Shown piece by piece: positions 32,853 through 43,864 of a stretch of 64,000 nucleotides of DNA. The DNA lies in assembly GCA_021234155.1 (NCBI GenBank), contig JAJEKV010000017.1, positions 17,434,372 to 17,498,371 on the forward strand, in the 5' to 3' direction. This stretch comes from Isoetes taiwanensis. Lineage: Eukaryota > Streptophyta > Lycopodiopsida > Isoetales > Isoetaceae. Below the pieces are notes generated by a model. The model was not told the DNA's origin and did not search any database. It worked only from the letters and a program-made list of their open reading frames with translations. A program made the position numbers and the translations under genes. How positions within the stretch are numbered: the stretch's first letter is position 1; each line of letters begins with the position of its first letter.

Positions 32853-34431
32853 TACGCCACATTTCATTTATGCAAAATTGGTTTGGTTGCCCCCCTCCCC
32901 AAATCCACATCATTTTCGTAACCCCACCTCCCAAGTGGACATCTGGGAGCCTTTTTTTTTTTTTTTTTTTCCTGCAAGCCTGTGGGATATTCATTCTTGT
33001 TTTTTTCAAGAACCCTAAGAAATTTATGCCAAGATCCGAAACTCTAGCCTAACTAACAGCAAAATCATGACCAAAATCGGCCCGACATTTAACCCTTTTC
33101 ATACCAAGAACCTTCTTTGAGAATAGTTAAAACTCCATTTGATATGTCAAAAGACAAAGAATCGAGCCACGCTTGGTTTGCTCGAAAAGGGGACATCAAT
33201 TAGTAAGGGAATCATGGCTACTGATTACCTCAAACCCTATTCTTCTACGGTCAAGAAAAGTTCTAGCAAGCGAGAAAAGGCCGGATCCGACCCCTTTTAC
33301 CAAGAACCGGCCGGAAATTGCCGGGTTTAAGAGAACGGTCAAGCTTCCGGGGATTCTTTGAGCACCACAACGCCTTTGAGTGATCAAATCCAAAGACCCT
33401 ACCCATTGGAATGACCTCTTTTTGCCTGCATTGCCTCTTTGTGTTAGATTTCTTGAAGATCCGATGCAATAAAGTCTCATATTATCCTTTGAAGTTATAT
33501 ATTACCTTTGATTCCTACATTCCGTGAATTTTCCTATCCTAAAATTCATTCATTGTAAACTTTGGAAGTTCCTTTGAATGAAAATTTGAAATTGGTGAAG
33601 AATGTGCATTGTATTGATCTAAAGTTTGAGTTTTGGAAGCACCATTCATGCTATGGCGCTTTCGAAGTTTCAACAACAAAAAGTCCCCGTGGTTTGTATG
33701 AGTTATTTTGGTTCAAATTTTAATCTAGAGTGCATATTTTAATAATCGCATTGTTTAGTCATAGAAAATTCATCCTAAAGTCTCAAAAAATTATCCAAAC
33801 AAAGATTTTGTGTCAAGTTTTATTCACCTACAACCGTAACCATCCCTAGCAAGTTGTTTCCATTTCATAAAAGTCAAAAAAATTGTGTTAAGCATTGCCT
33901 CAAAACTCATTTTTTCTAGCTTTGTACTCTCACAAAAATCAAGAAAAAAAATTGCATTTTAGCACACAGTGAGCAATCTTTTTGTTGTTTTAACCGGATG
34001 CACATGTCCTCTGGGGTAGACAGAGGATGTCAAAAAAGAAATTCTAAAAGATTCCTCTCACTCTCTCATCCGCAAAAATTTTTAGCTTTCTACCAGGTTC
34101 CACTTGACCAAAAATTGACCCAAGAAGGCTTTGACTGAATTTTACTTTGACTTTGACTTTGACTCAGAAGGTCAACCATTATTTGCCTTTGACTTATGTA
34201 GGAATCTTCTAGAGACTTCTGAGGATCCATTGCAAGTGTTCCTATCAAAAAACAATCTTCCCATTCATTTGGCAATCAAAGTTTTGTGAATAGTTTTTTC
34301 TTGTTTAGGAATAGCTTGTTCACAAGCAAATTTGAGCTGATTTGTGCAGGGACTTAGCCACAGATTGGTTGCCTTAAGCAACCCGGAGGTTCTCAATCCG
34401 AGGTTGAAGGTTTGCCAGAATACCTTCAACA
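32853..34431 (+). repeat. 3' LTR of the gypsy element
   Basis: Direct repeat of 13,632-15,148. It retains more CG dinucleotides than the 5' copy and has small insertions, for example a ctttgactttgactttgact run near 34,146. The end (cttcaaca, 34,431) corresponds to the 5' LTR end before the primer site. It abuts the start of the next element's gag without a target duplication. Confidence 0.85.
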
Positions 34432-35434
34432 TGGACCAGACCAGAATGTCCAACTACCTCAAATATCGGCCGGCAGAGCAGAAAAAACAAAGAAGAGAAG
34501 CCGGAGAAGGAGATCACCTAGCACAGAATCCTCCAACTAGTTCTGACTTCGACTCTGAATCTGAAGAGTAGGAGAATGATCAACAGGACCGTCGGGAGGG
34601 TCCCAACCATGATAGGGATAGAATGGAAGCCACTATCGGGAAGAAAGTCGACTCGGCACTGAGCAACATGTGGAAAGCCAGGAAGTTGGAACAGTTCTCA
34701 GGGGACAACAGGTCTAGAATGAAAGCTGAGGCTTGATTGGATGAAATGAGGGAGTATGGAAATGCTTATAGCATGAAGGACAAACACAAGGGCAGGGTAG
34801 CAACAGCCAATCTCAAGGGAGCGGCCAGAATTTAGTGGAAAGGCTATGCCAAAGCCCATGGGTTAAGCGAGAGATAGCCGCAAATTTAAAGTTCTCCAAG
34901 GCATTTTAAAGCGTCATTACGTGCCGAGGGAACACAAGTGCCATATGATGCAACAGTTCTACAGGTTGCAGCAGGGCAATAAGACAGTCCAGAACTACAC
35001 CGAAGAGTTCATGAGGCTGAGGCTCTATGTGCCAAAGTTGAGTGAAAGACATGCAGTAGAGGGGTACATTGAAGGCTTGAACGAGGAGATCGTGAAGGCC
35101 GGTGAGAGCAAATAAACCCCGAACAAAGTGGCGTATGCGGACTTTTTAAAGCAGTGAGCTTACAAGGAACGAGGACCTCAAGGGAGGGGCCAAGGCAACA
35201 AAGACTATCGGACAAGGGGAAGGCTACGTGAAGCTCAAAATTTCAAGAGCAATGAGCCCAAGAACCAACAGACCTCAAAGAAACGCAAACTATGGGAAGC
35301 AAGGAAAATGCAAATTTTGTCAAGCAGGACAACAAGCAGGTCGGGCTTCAAGGATAAGGAGCAAGGAGGTGGTTCAAACTACTCCAAAGCAGTGAAGCAG
35401 TTCTTACAGTCCATCCTCAAGGAGAAGAGGCAGA
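34431..35434 (+). pseudogene. Chromovirus gag, part 1
   Basis: An ATG at 34,431 opens a charged N-terminus (MDQTRMSNYLKY ... DFDSESEE). Frame-broken gag blocks follow: RKLEQFSGDNRS, NLKGAARI, PREHKCHMMQQFYRLQQGNK, YTEEFMRLRLYVPKL and VEGYIEGLNEEIVKA. This is the retrotrans_gag layout of chromodomain gypsy elements. Several stops (for example near 34,569 and 34,735) show decay. No 5' LTR precedes it; the neighbouring gypsy LTR ends exactly here. Confidence 0.75.
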
Positions 35435-36251
35435 CAATGTTGTTACATACTTTGCATACCGTACGGGTAACATACGTTTTTTAAGTTTTTTTTAAGTTTT
35501 TTTTTTTGATTTTTAAAATCTTAGAATATGTTTTTAAAAACCTTAAAAACGTTGCAAACGTTAAAAACGTAAAAAAAGCTTTAAAAACCCCAAATTGTCC
35601 CTTTGAAACAGATTATATAACATTTTTTTATACCAGCACCATATTTGGGTTCCAATCAAATCACAAAAATGTGTATTCAATTCAAAGGTTTAACTTAATA
35701 ATATAACAACTAACATAAAGGTTTAGCTTATTATCATACTAGAGGTAGATAGAAGAGAAATGAATATAGGTAAATAAGAATTATTTGAAGCAGATATACC
35801 TTTGGAACGGTTTTTCTTCATTTCCTGCTTCTATTTATCACTTATGGCAGTCAGATCGTTAGAAGCAATATAGAAAAAAATGAATCGAAATAAAATTAGT
35901 TGTAAAAAGAAAGTTACCTTGGTCGACTAGTATTGGATTACGCAAGAACCTGCTTTCCCCGGTTTGCATGGTGGAGTAAAAACCTTTCTTTCATTGAGCA
36001 AAAAACCAAAACCCTGGTTCTACATGCATTCGGCATGTTTCTACGTGCATGCAGCTGCTCATAGTTCCAAAATCTTGTTTGCTAGACTAGAAAATCTAAA
36101 TGAAAGTCATTCGAGGCATTAGTAATGGTTTTTTTTTTTTTTTACATTTTTTGATAATCCCCGATGGTTGCAAACGTTTAGAAAACGTAGGGGTTTTTTA
36201 AGAAGTACTCTATGGCTAAAAACGGGGTTTTTTAACAACACTGGAGGCAGA
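35427..36251. repeat. 8-bp target duplication GAGGCAGA of the hAT-type element
   Basis: GAGGCAGA occurs at 35,427-35,434 and 36,244-36,251, exactly flanking the inserted element. Eight bases is the hallmark of hAT insertions. Confidence 0.92.
35435..36243. mobile_element. 809-bp non-autonomous hAT-type element in gag
   Basis: Its ends are CAATGTTGTTA at the left and TAACAACACTG at the right, an imperfect inverted repeat fitting the hAT consensus CAGTGTTG. Poly-A/T-rich inner arms carry repeated gtttttaaaaacc-like words. No transposase frame is present, so it is a MITE-like derivative that needs a transposase from elsewhere. It splits the gag of the chromovirus. Confidence 0.88.
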
Positions 36252-36430
36252 AATGTATTGAAAAGCAGTTGTGCTTCAGGTGCTTCTAGAGGACATCGGA
36301 CACGTAACTGTCCAATGCGGCGTTAGCAGAGCTAGGAGGATGGGAGATACTCCCGGAGATCGACGAAGAAGATGCTCGTGACTACATCCAGGGTGAGTGC
36401 CACATCTTTGCTGCTATTGACTCCGAGAAT
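36252..36430 (+). pseudogene. Chromovirus gag, zinc-knuckle end
   Basis: Downstream of the hAT element a CX2-3C...GHxxxxC knuckle is recognisable (GHRTRNCP), followed by ELGGWEILPEIDEED. This is the C-terminal end of gag leading into the protease. Confidence 0.55.
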
Positions 36431-36780
36431 GTTTGAGTCGCGATTCAAGTCATTTTGACGATTGGGAAGGTCCGAGCCTAGTCCATATTGTTGATACAAA
36501 GGGGAGTACCCACAATTTTGCTTCACCAAGGATGGTAGAGATGTTGAAGCTAAAGCCTTTGAAGTCCAAGCCTAGACCGGTTGTGTTGGCAAGTGGGGCA
36601 ATCCAACACACAGTAGGGAAGAGGATCAACTTCGACATAGACTTACTGGGTATCAACGTTGGAATAAGTAATGAACATCCAGCAAGTACGACTTGATCAT
36701 AGGCATGGAATACCTTGGACCAAATGGAGCCGTGATTGATTGTGGGAAGTGAAAAGTAACCTTAACGACGCCAGAGAGCA
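36431..36780 (+). pseudogene. Chromovirus aspartic protease region
   Basis: The stretch encodes THNFASPRMVEMLKLKPLKS, then RPVVLASGAIQHTVGKRINF and, after a frame break, LIIGMEYLGPNGAVIDC. These are the post-catalytic flap and the [IL]IGM[DE][WY]L blocks of gypsy proteases. The DTG/DSG triad is expected just before THNF; the bases give DTKGSTHNF, so the active-site glycine context is altered. Confidence 0.7.
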
Positions 36781-36818
36781 AGGCCATTGAAATAACAGGT
36801 AAAGAGGTCACCCCAATC

Positions 36819-37750
36819 ATGCAATGCATGTCTACTAAGAAGCTACTTAGATGCATAAGGAAGGAGCAAGTGGCCTATGTCTTTAAACTCGAAGTTGACA
36901 AGCAAGAGGCAGAGGAAGACAAAGAGGCCAAAATGGTGAGCAAGCTCCCAAAGCCTATAGCCAAGTTGGTGAAGGAATTCCATGATTTGTTCCCATATGA
37001 GATTAAGCAACTTCCACCTTACAGAGGAGTCGAGTGTGAAATAGCACTTGAGCCAGGAACGAAGCCAACAAGTAAGGCGCCCTGCAGGATGCCATCCCAG
37101 GAGTTGACGAAATTGAAGAAGCAATTACAGGAGTTGCTAGACCTAGGGTTTATAAGACCTAGTGTCTCCCCATTTGGGCGCCAATATTCTTCGCCAAGAA
37201 GGGATGGAAACCCTCGTAATGTGCATTGACTATTGTTAATTGAACAAGCACACCATCAAGAACAAATATGCTCTACTTCGATCGATGATTTGATGGATCA
37301 ACCGCCGAGCAAAGGTCTTCTCAAGATAGATTTGAGGTCACGCTTACCACCGTATCGTAATCAAGGAAGAGGACATCCATAAGATTGCATTAAAGACGAG
37401 ATATGGCCACTATGAGTTCACAAAGAATGCCATTTGATTGTCCCAAGCACTTCAACAACCTTCATGAGGCTCATGTGATGTTTTTCATGAAGTTCTTAGA
37501 TGCATTCAACCTAGTTTTCTTTGATGATATTCTAGTTCTGAAGAAATCCTTAGAGGAGCATGCCAACACTTGAGAAAAGTACTTTGAAAAGTTGAGGAGG
37601 CATCAGCTTTATGCGAAACTATCCAAGTGTCACTTTGCGATAGAAAGAGTAGAGTACTTGGGGCATGTAATCACAGCAGAAGGGATCTCCACCAACCCTG
37701 CAAAGATTGAAGCGGTAATTGATTGACCGGCACCAAAGAACATCCATGAA
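36819..37750 (+). pseudogene. Chromovirus reverse transcriptase, heavily broken
   Basis: The first part (36,819-37,229) reads [20 protein letters not shown], then [20 protein letters not shown] and [14 protein letters not shown]. Later blocks in other frames are recognisable: MCIDY-like at 37,220 (HCIDYC), MPFxL-like near 37,430, FFDDILVLKKS at about 37,520 (the YxDD box altered to FDD) and YLGHVITAEGIST at about 37,655. It aligns with a chromovirus RT but has more than five frame changes. Confidence 0.8.
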
Positions 37751-38345
37751 GTGAGGAGCTTCCTCGGCTTAGCAGGGTATTATAGGAAGTTCGTCAAGAA
37801 CTTTGTAAAGGGGGCAGCTACACTAACGGACCTCACCAAAGCAGGAAAGATAAAAGGTTGGGCGAGTCATTGGCAAAGGAAGGCCCATGCAGCATTTGAG
37901 ACGTTGAAGGAAACTTTAACGACTGCGCCAGTCTTAGTCTTGCCGGATCCAAAGAAAGATAAATTGGTGGCAACAGATGCCAGCAAGATTGCAACAGGAG
38001 GGGTCTTGATGCAGGAAGGGAGGGTGGTAGCCTATGATTCAAGGAAGATGAACGATGCTTAAACGCGCAACTACGACCCATGACCTTGGGAGTTGCTAGC
38101 AGTGGTGAGAGCATTGAGAATATGGAGGCACTATCTATTGGGAAGGAGGTTCCAATTAGATACAGACCATCAAAATCTACAATATGTCTTCACCCAACCA
38201 CATCTCAACTTGAAGCAAAGGAGATGGATGGAGTTCCTAGAGGAGTATGACTTCGTCATCACCTACAAACCAGGCAAGCTCAATGTGGTTGGGGGACGAC
38301 TCTCAAGGAACCTCTTGACGACAAGAGTCCACAGCAACGCCATAT
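37751..38345 (+). pseudogene. Chromovirus RNase H
   Basis: Reads MRSFLGLAGYYRKFVKNFVK, then APVLVLPDPKKDKLVATDAS and GGVLMQEGRVVAYDSRKMND. After a stop at 38,060 it continues with IWRHYLLGRRFQLDTDHQNL and YKPGKLNVVGGRLSR. The TDAS, DH.NL and RLSR blocks are the gypsy RNase H core. One stop and one frame change interrupt it. Confidence 0.88.
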
Positions 38346-38865
38346 CAACACTCACCAATGAGTTTGGCAAGAAGATAGAAGAGACATTGCCTCTGGATCA
38401 AGACTTTAAGGAAGTGTGGGCAAACCTTTCTAAAGAGGCAAGAACAGATAAGGAAAGGGAGACCTTCAAGCATTATAAGAAGGAAGGTAACCTACTATAT
38501 CACAAGAATAAATTGTGTGTACCAGAATCTTCGGGAGTAAGGAAGTTGATACTCCACGATACACACAATAGTCCCATAGCCGGGCATGCAGGGTTCATGA
38601 AGATCTATTTTAAGATCAGAAGTAGCTACTTTTGGCCCGGTATGAATCAAATAGCCAGGTACATTTGAGAGTGCCAGCTATGTCAGCAGACGAAAGCGGA
38701 GCAACTTCGAATTCCATGAGCTTTAGAGCCATTGCCTGTGCCGAATGCAAAATGGGAAGTCATAAGTATGGGTTTCATTACGTGGCTCACGAGAACTATA
38801 AGAGGCAAAGATGCAGTGTCAAAAATGGAAGTCTCCCAGCAGATGTTATCAGATATACAGTAGCT
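38346..38865 (+). pseudogene. Chromovirus integrase N-terminal zinc domain; core deleted
   Basis: The frame gives LILHDTHNSPIAGHAGFMKI and SSYFWPGMNQIARYI, then CQLCQQ-like residues: the HHCC domain. Shortly after the WEVISM.F block at 38,755, where the first catalytic Asp belongs, the reading passes within about 70 bases to the segment that normally follows the catalytic core (VEEVRGYLLAARSRQKSIAD). Most of the DDE domain is therefore missing, by an internal deletion near 38,805-38,860. Confidence 0.85.
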
Positions 38866-39489
38866 AGTGGAGGAGGTAAGAGGATACCTTCTAGCAGCGA
38901 GAAGTAGGCAGAAAAGCATAGCCGATAAGCACAGAACGGTAAGGGAATTCGAGGTTGGAGACAACGTATGGCTGAAGATCAAAGTCAAGCAAACGAAGCT
39001 CCGCATCGGCAATTGCAAGAAGCTTGCTCCAAGATGGGCTGGGCCATTCAGGATAACTAAAAGAGTAGGTAGCCAATCCTACAAGTTGGACCTGCCAGCA
39101 CATCTCAAAATCCATAGGGTCTTCTATGTAAGTCTCCTGAAGAGACACACTCTAATCCAGGAGGAAGTATTGGAGACAATAGAGTTACCGAAAATGACGG
39201 ACGACCAGCTTGAAATCATCCCGATATGTTCTTCTTGGACGAAGTCTATAAGAAGACAAGAAGATCCCAATTTCTCCAATACCTAGTGAAATGGACGCAC
39301 TTACCTGTGGAAGACGCTACGTGGGTACTACAATTAGATTTGGAGAAGCTCTACCCCCAATTCATGGAGCAATGCAAGGGTCGACTTGTCACCGGAGTAG
39401 TCGACACCGAACCGATAGGTGAGTGGGAGGTAGATTTAAAAAAAAAAGTCTACTTCCGCCCCATGGAAGTAGACAAACTTGAGAGATAA
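38866..39489 (+). pseudogene. Integrase C-terminus with chromodomain
   Basis: The product includes SRQKSIADKHRTVREFEVGD, VWLKIKVKQTKLRIGNCKKL and a RWAGPFRITKRVGSQSYKLD block ending in HRVFYVSLLKRH, the GPY/F module. In the next frame QYLVKWTHLPVEDATW is a chromodomain core (compare YLVKWKG....TWEP of HP1-like domains). Chromodomains steer integration to methylated histone tails. The GPY/F and chromodomain parts are separated by a frame change at about 39,226. Confidence 0.9.
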
Positions 39490-40111
39490 GACGTCATTCG
39501 TGCATGCATTGATAGGAAAGCACCTCTAGTCAATGCCTACTACGGGAAGGACACCATCCTTCATGCCAAAGGCAACTAAAGGTGTAGGCATGAGTGAGCT
39601 TTTTAGGCATGATAGGGCGCTGTCTCCATGGCCAAGTTGGAAGAAACATAATCTTCCTACGACGGGAGATTATAGCTTTGCATCCATATAAATTGTAATT
39701 AATGGGTGGTTCCCTAACAACCAACTTTAAAATAATTAAATGTATACTAAAGTGGTGTAGGACATGCAGGCCAATAGGGGAGTCTAGCGGCAGGAAGGTC
39801 GCTAGATCGTTGAAGTCTTGCAACACATGTTTTGTCATAATGTGTTGCAAGGAGATGATATGGAACCTTAATTAGAGAATTTTGGAACTATGTTAATAAT
39901 AATGGTGTAAACCATAAAATTTTGTGAATAATAGACGATAAAGTAAGAGGGCGAAAGAGCCTCTTATCATAGTATGATATTAAACAAGGATGTGTTATGG
40001 AAAATTAAAATATTACCTTGGGGTAATTATGTTGTAAAACTGTAGGTGTATTGCAAGGTATGTAGGTTTCCAAGGTGGGGAGACGCGTGATGCTGAGGAC
40101 AAAGATCAATT
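39490..40111. other. 3' untranslated region of the chromovirus
   Basis: No conserved reading frame between the chromodomain and the polypurine tract. Confidence 0.6.
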
Positions 40112-40124
40112 CAAAGGGGGAGAT
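40112..40124 (+). promoter_or_regulatory. Polypurine tract before the chromovirus LTR
   Basis: The purine-rich run caaagggggagat directly precedes the LTR start TGTGACG, as expected for the plus-strand primer of a gypsy element. Confidence 0.85.
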
Positions 40125-41650
40125 TGTGACGCTCCAAAGATAACATACGATCCGAATCACGATATTATACTGCCATGTCACACGTACATGCCACCACCAC
40201 GACAAGTACTTGAGAGCCGTAAAGAATTGCACCTAGGAGGCAACCTCGTAGGTTGCGCATGTATATTAAACATATGCAATTAAAACCCCTTTGCCAAGTG
40301 GCAATACCCCATTTGGTCCCTTCTAACCTAACCCTAAAAGTTCATGTATAAAGAACAAACAAGAGGAAACCCTAAACTTTCCCTTTTCGCATTTTGGGCT
40401 TCCCTGAGCCATTCCGGCCAAGGCAAGCTGCCATTCCGCATTGTCAAATGCCGCTGAGCTGCCTTTGCACATTAGATTCATCAGGAGCAGCTGTCTTCAA
40501 CAAGAACAAAGGCATGGACGCGATTCGGGGAGCTGGAGCAAGCCAAGGATCAGGTAACCTGCGATTCCATTGTGCAAAACTGCCTCTTAGCCGGCAATGA
40601 GTTAGGATAGTATGCTAGATCAGTCCGATCAGCCTTGTAGATCCTAAGATCACCAGCCCTAACAAAAGAACCTAACTGTGTATGTTTAGGTAAGATAAAT
40701 TAGATCTTATTCAGTATTTCAGTTCTGGATGATGATGATGTTCCATTATATGCTCTCCTGTGTATGTGGGAAGGGGGGTAGAGATCCTGAAACCTTCAAT
40801 AGCAGATGATCCTAGATAATCCTCATTAATTCCCAATTAATGCGGCCCGTGTACAAGAGCCCGCCTGGTTGTGGGTGGCGGGGCTAGATCGGTGGAATAA
40901 GGGGACTTGTCCCATCACCGATTGATCTCTCCGGTGTGTAAAGCCTCACCGGGATCTAAGGCTGGCTAGGCTTAATGGTTTTGCCAGCTGCAAGCGTGGG
41001 CAAGGCATGAGCTCGACACCTCTTGGGTGATGCGTCACCTTCAATGAGGTTCAAGTCAAAAACACGGCAAAGGCCCTCTAGCCGCTTTGTGATGGGCATG
41101 CATGCCTCTGCGGAGGGAGGAGACTCTCCTCCCGCCTCATCGACCTGGGGATGCAACCCGGCACCCCTTGGCTACGCACCCCAAGGGCTCTGGTCCAATC
41201 CCAACCTACTCGCAAAGTGTGCATGGGAGGGAGGATGGAGTGGACTACCAACAGCCATGTTTCTATGCCAGCCCAATCCATTCTTATGAATTCCGCTCAG
41301 CCCAACTTCTGGAGGCCCAAGCCGTCAGTCCATACCTTGGAGTCCGAGCCATTGGGTAGGATCCCCCATGTAATGATGATGTTGTTGATATGCTATTACA
41401 TGTATGTTATGGTGTAGTCAGCCTTCGAGGTGACTTTGTTGATATATTAATGTCGTGTGCTTATATTTACTCACGCTTCCGCAGCTAGAATGGTCCCGAA
41501 AGAAGACGGGGCAAATGACCCATCCATTCTTCCTCATCGATCCACCGTTGAGGATTGGTGTCAGGTGGATGGCCCCCGCCGCCTTGGCTGCCGGGGGATG
41601 AACTCCTTTGATAATGATGGGAGCATCGAGAAGAAGTAGGGGACATCACA
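40125..41650 (+). repeat. LTR of the chromovirus, also the left LTR of the H3-carrying unit
   Basis: It begins TGTGA and ends TCACA (inverted 5-base ends) and is repeated, minus its first 100 bases or so, at 45,105-46,530. A TATA-like gtataaag at 40,346 (also near 45,211 in the other copy) marks a likely RNA start. It serves as 3' LTR for the pol genes on its left and, judging by a primer-site-like sequence after it, as 5' LTR for the unit on its right. Confidence 0.85.
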
Positions 41651-41692
41651 AGGTAGAGTCAGAGCATGATCTTGGTAGACCAAGATCGGCAC
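41651..41692 (+). promoter_or_regulatory. Primer-site-like sequence and hairpin after the LTR
   Basis: The bases aggtagagtcagagcatg resemble the initiator-tRNA-Met primer site (TGGTATCAGAGC) with three extra bases. A perfect hairpin, gatcttggt-ag-accaagatc, follows at about 41,670-41,690. Confidence 0.5.
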
Positions 41693-41866
41693 CTACCATT
41701 CCCCTGTTAGAACTAACAGTAGACTTCCAGTCTTGGGAGTAGCAACCCAAGCATGAACCTCAAAAATTTAGAAAAAAAAATTCCAATTCGTAGAGCAGTA
41801 AAGTAGAGTAATGCTAAGTTAGGAAGAAATATAGGAAAACCCTGAGAAATTATGGCCATTAGGAAG

Positions 41867-41943
41867 TGACCCCTCACAGAGTGCGCGCTGGGCATTTCCA
41901 AAACTTTTGAGAATGCTTCTTGCACACTTTGTGGGTGGTGGAC
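41867..41943 (+). repeat. 75-bp promoter-associated repeat, copy A
   Basis: Contains ctcacagagtgcg, then gggcatttccaaaacttttg and agaatgcttcttgcaca. The same unit recurs at 42,079, 43,661 and 43,865. Confidence 0.9.
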
Positions 41944-42078
41944 CCATGTTGACCTAGCTAGATGCATAATTAGAGTAATCTGATAGCTCAGAGTAGTTTA
42001 AACCTTGAATTTGAGCTAGGAATGTGTGTCCTAACACTAAGAAACTGCTTATAAATGAAAGTTTGAGTCAAACAGATG

Positions 42079-42151
42079 TGACTCCTCACAGAGTGCACCC
42101 TGGGCATTTCCAAAACTTTTGAGAATGCTCCTCGTGCACTGTGTGAGTGGT
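42079..42151 (+). repeat. 75-bp promoter-associated repeat, copy B
   Basis: Same unit as copy A with a few changes. It lies about 110 bases before the TATA box of the H3-like gene. Confidence 0.9.
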
Positions 42152-42259
42152 AAGTACTTTTTGCCTAAAAGAACCCAATGTATTAATCCAACAGACACTC
42201 ATGCTTTACAGAATGGTACGACATGAAATTGCAGGTCCAAACCCTAGAATCCCCAGACC

Positions 42260-42267
42260 TATAAATA
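42260..42267 (+). promoter_or_regulatory. TATA box of the H3-like gene
   Basis: TATAAATA lies 105 bases upstream of the ATG at 42,372, in a plant-like context (ccctagaatccccagacc before it and a CT-rich leader after it). Confidence 0.75.
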
Positions 42268-42371
42268 GATCTTTAGGGTTCTTCATTTTCACCTTCCTTC
42301 TCCAGCTAGCTGCTCTCCGTCCAAGAAGGCGATTTCTAGGCGCTCGGAAGGCGATCAACATATTTCAAAAC

Positions 42372-43516
42372 ATGGCCCACACCAAACAAACCGCTTGAAT
42401 GGTTGTGCCAGACGATTACATCAGCGCCTACGTCCTTGCAGCCCAACAGAAGGCCAGAGAGGCTCAGGAGCGAGCCAGGCAAGAACAGAACCCTGACATA
42501 AATCCTGATGCTGAGGAGGAGGATCAGCAGCAGCAAGACGAGCAAGAAGAGGACCAAAACCCGGATGAGCAGGAAAACCCCAAAAATCGAGGCAATGGAA
42601 GAGGGGACGAGGACGAGGAGGACGAACCACTGCCAGAGGAGCTGGCACGTAAGTTGAGGAAAATGGGAAAGAGGAAGAGGGCGACGAAGAGGAAGAGAAT
42701 TGCAGAAAAGCTGGAGCAGAAACGATTGAGGGAGGAGCGACAAAAATTGAAGGAGGACAAAGGAAAGGACCCCGAAGTGCCCAAGAAACCCCGGCGGAAA
42801 ACAAAGTCAACACCAACAAAAGGGGTGAGCATAAGGGAGCGCGGAGCTCGGCGTCAGCCGCGTCTTCATGCACAATCGAAGCCTGGGATGAGGATAAGTC
42901 AAGGGTCCCCCCCCAGCAGAAGGCTCCGGGACCTTCAAACGTAGATAATGAGGAGGAAAGAGTCCGCAAATAAAGACCCCAAACCCCAAGTGGCCGGGGT
43001 TTTACAATGGATCCAAAGAAGGGCAGACCGGCACGGGAGCACGAGCGGGAGTACAGGAAGAAGCTAAAGGAGTACAACGAGTACATGAAGATATATGAGG
43101 AGTACTCGAAATATTATGAAGCAAATAAGGTAACGTACGTGGAGGGAGGAAAGCCATCTAAGAAGAACACTTTGAAGCCGCCCTCGGAGAGACCCGTATC
43201 CCCAAAGAAGCCAATGAAGAGAAAGACGGACTCCTACTTTGCAAGAGCTGCTCGGGAGATCTGACATTTTCAGAGGAGGTACGGACTGGTGATACCAAGA
43301 GCTGCCTTCGCAAGATTGACCCGCGAGATCCTGCAAGAACTCGACAAAACCAAGAGAGTAACAGATGATATGTTACTCGCATTGCAGGAGGCAGCAGAGC
43401 AAAAGCTAGTTCAGCACTTCGAAGACTCATTAGCATGTGCTCTCCATGCAAAGAGAGTCACTTGTATGCCTAGAAACATGAAGTTAGCTAGGTTTATAAA
43501 GAAGGAAGATTGCTAA
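42372..43516 (+). pseudogene. Histone H3-like protein with long charged linker, carried in an LTR unit
   Basis: The start reads MAHTKQTA, against MARTKQTAR at the start of histone H3. The next in-frame codon is a TGA. A long charged linker follows (about residues 10-280; acidic EEEDQQQQDEQEED and basic KRKRATKRKR stretches). After a frame change at a G-run near 42,830 the protein ends in an H3 histone fold: ARAAREI, (TGA) HFQRRYGLVIPRAAFARLTR, LALQEAAEQKLVQHFED, CALHAKRVT and KLARFIKKEDC. These match ALREIRKYQ, PFQRLVREI, ALQEACEAYLV..FED, CAIHAKRVTIMP and QLARRIR of H3. The H3 Arg codons at 42,378, 42,396 and 43,262 are each one CG-to-CA or CG-to-TG change away from what is seen. Another stop (TAA, about 42,972) shows decay. 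The histone family call is firm; whether this is an element gene or a captured host gene is open. Confidence 0.9.
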
Positions 43517-43660
43517 CATGATGTAATTACAAAACTTTTGTAAATATGAAAGTATGTTGTGATCAAGTTTGAAGTGCAAAACTGTAAGTAATAAGGTTGT
43601 AATAATGATATGTGCAATTGGAATTAGCAAATTTGGACAAAAAGTCAGTGTTTTTGACCC

Positions 43661-43734
43661 CACCCCTCACAGAGTGCGCCAGGAGCATTTCCAAAACTTT
43701 TGAGAATGGCTCTTGCACACTGTGTGAGTGGTCG
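43661..43734 (+). repeat. 75-bp promoter-associated repeat, copy C
   Basis: Same unit as copies A and B, located after the H3-like gene and upstream of the second gene. Confidence 0.9.
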
Positions 43735-43864
43735 GCCACTGATCTATGTCCAGAGTTGCCCAAATATAGAAAGTAAGGGCACATGCCACCTTAACTCGGC
43801 GAGATAAGTAGGATTCTATCCTTAGATTGCAAATTCTGAGCCATCTAGGACCCAAACATGAGCC

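Noticed and set aside
42421-43086. 221-codon minus-strand frame opposite the H3-like gene
   Set aside because: It is the antisense of the charged linker (Ser/Pro/Leu-rich shadow) and shows no motif; the plus strand has clear histone homology.
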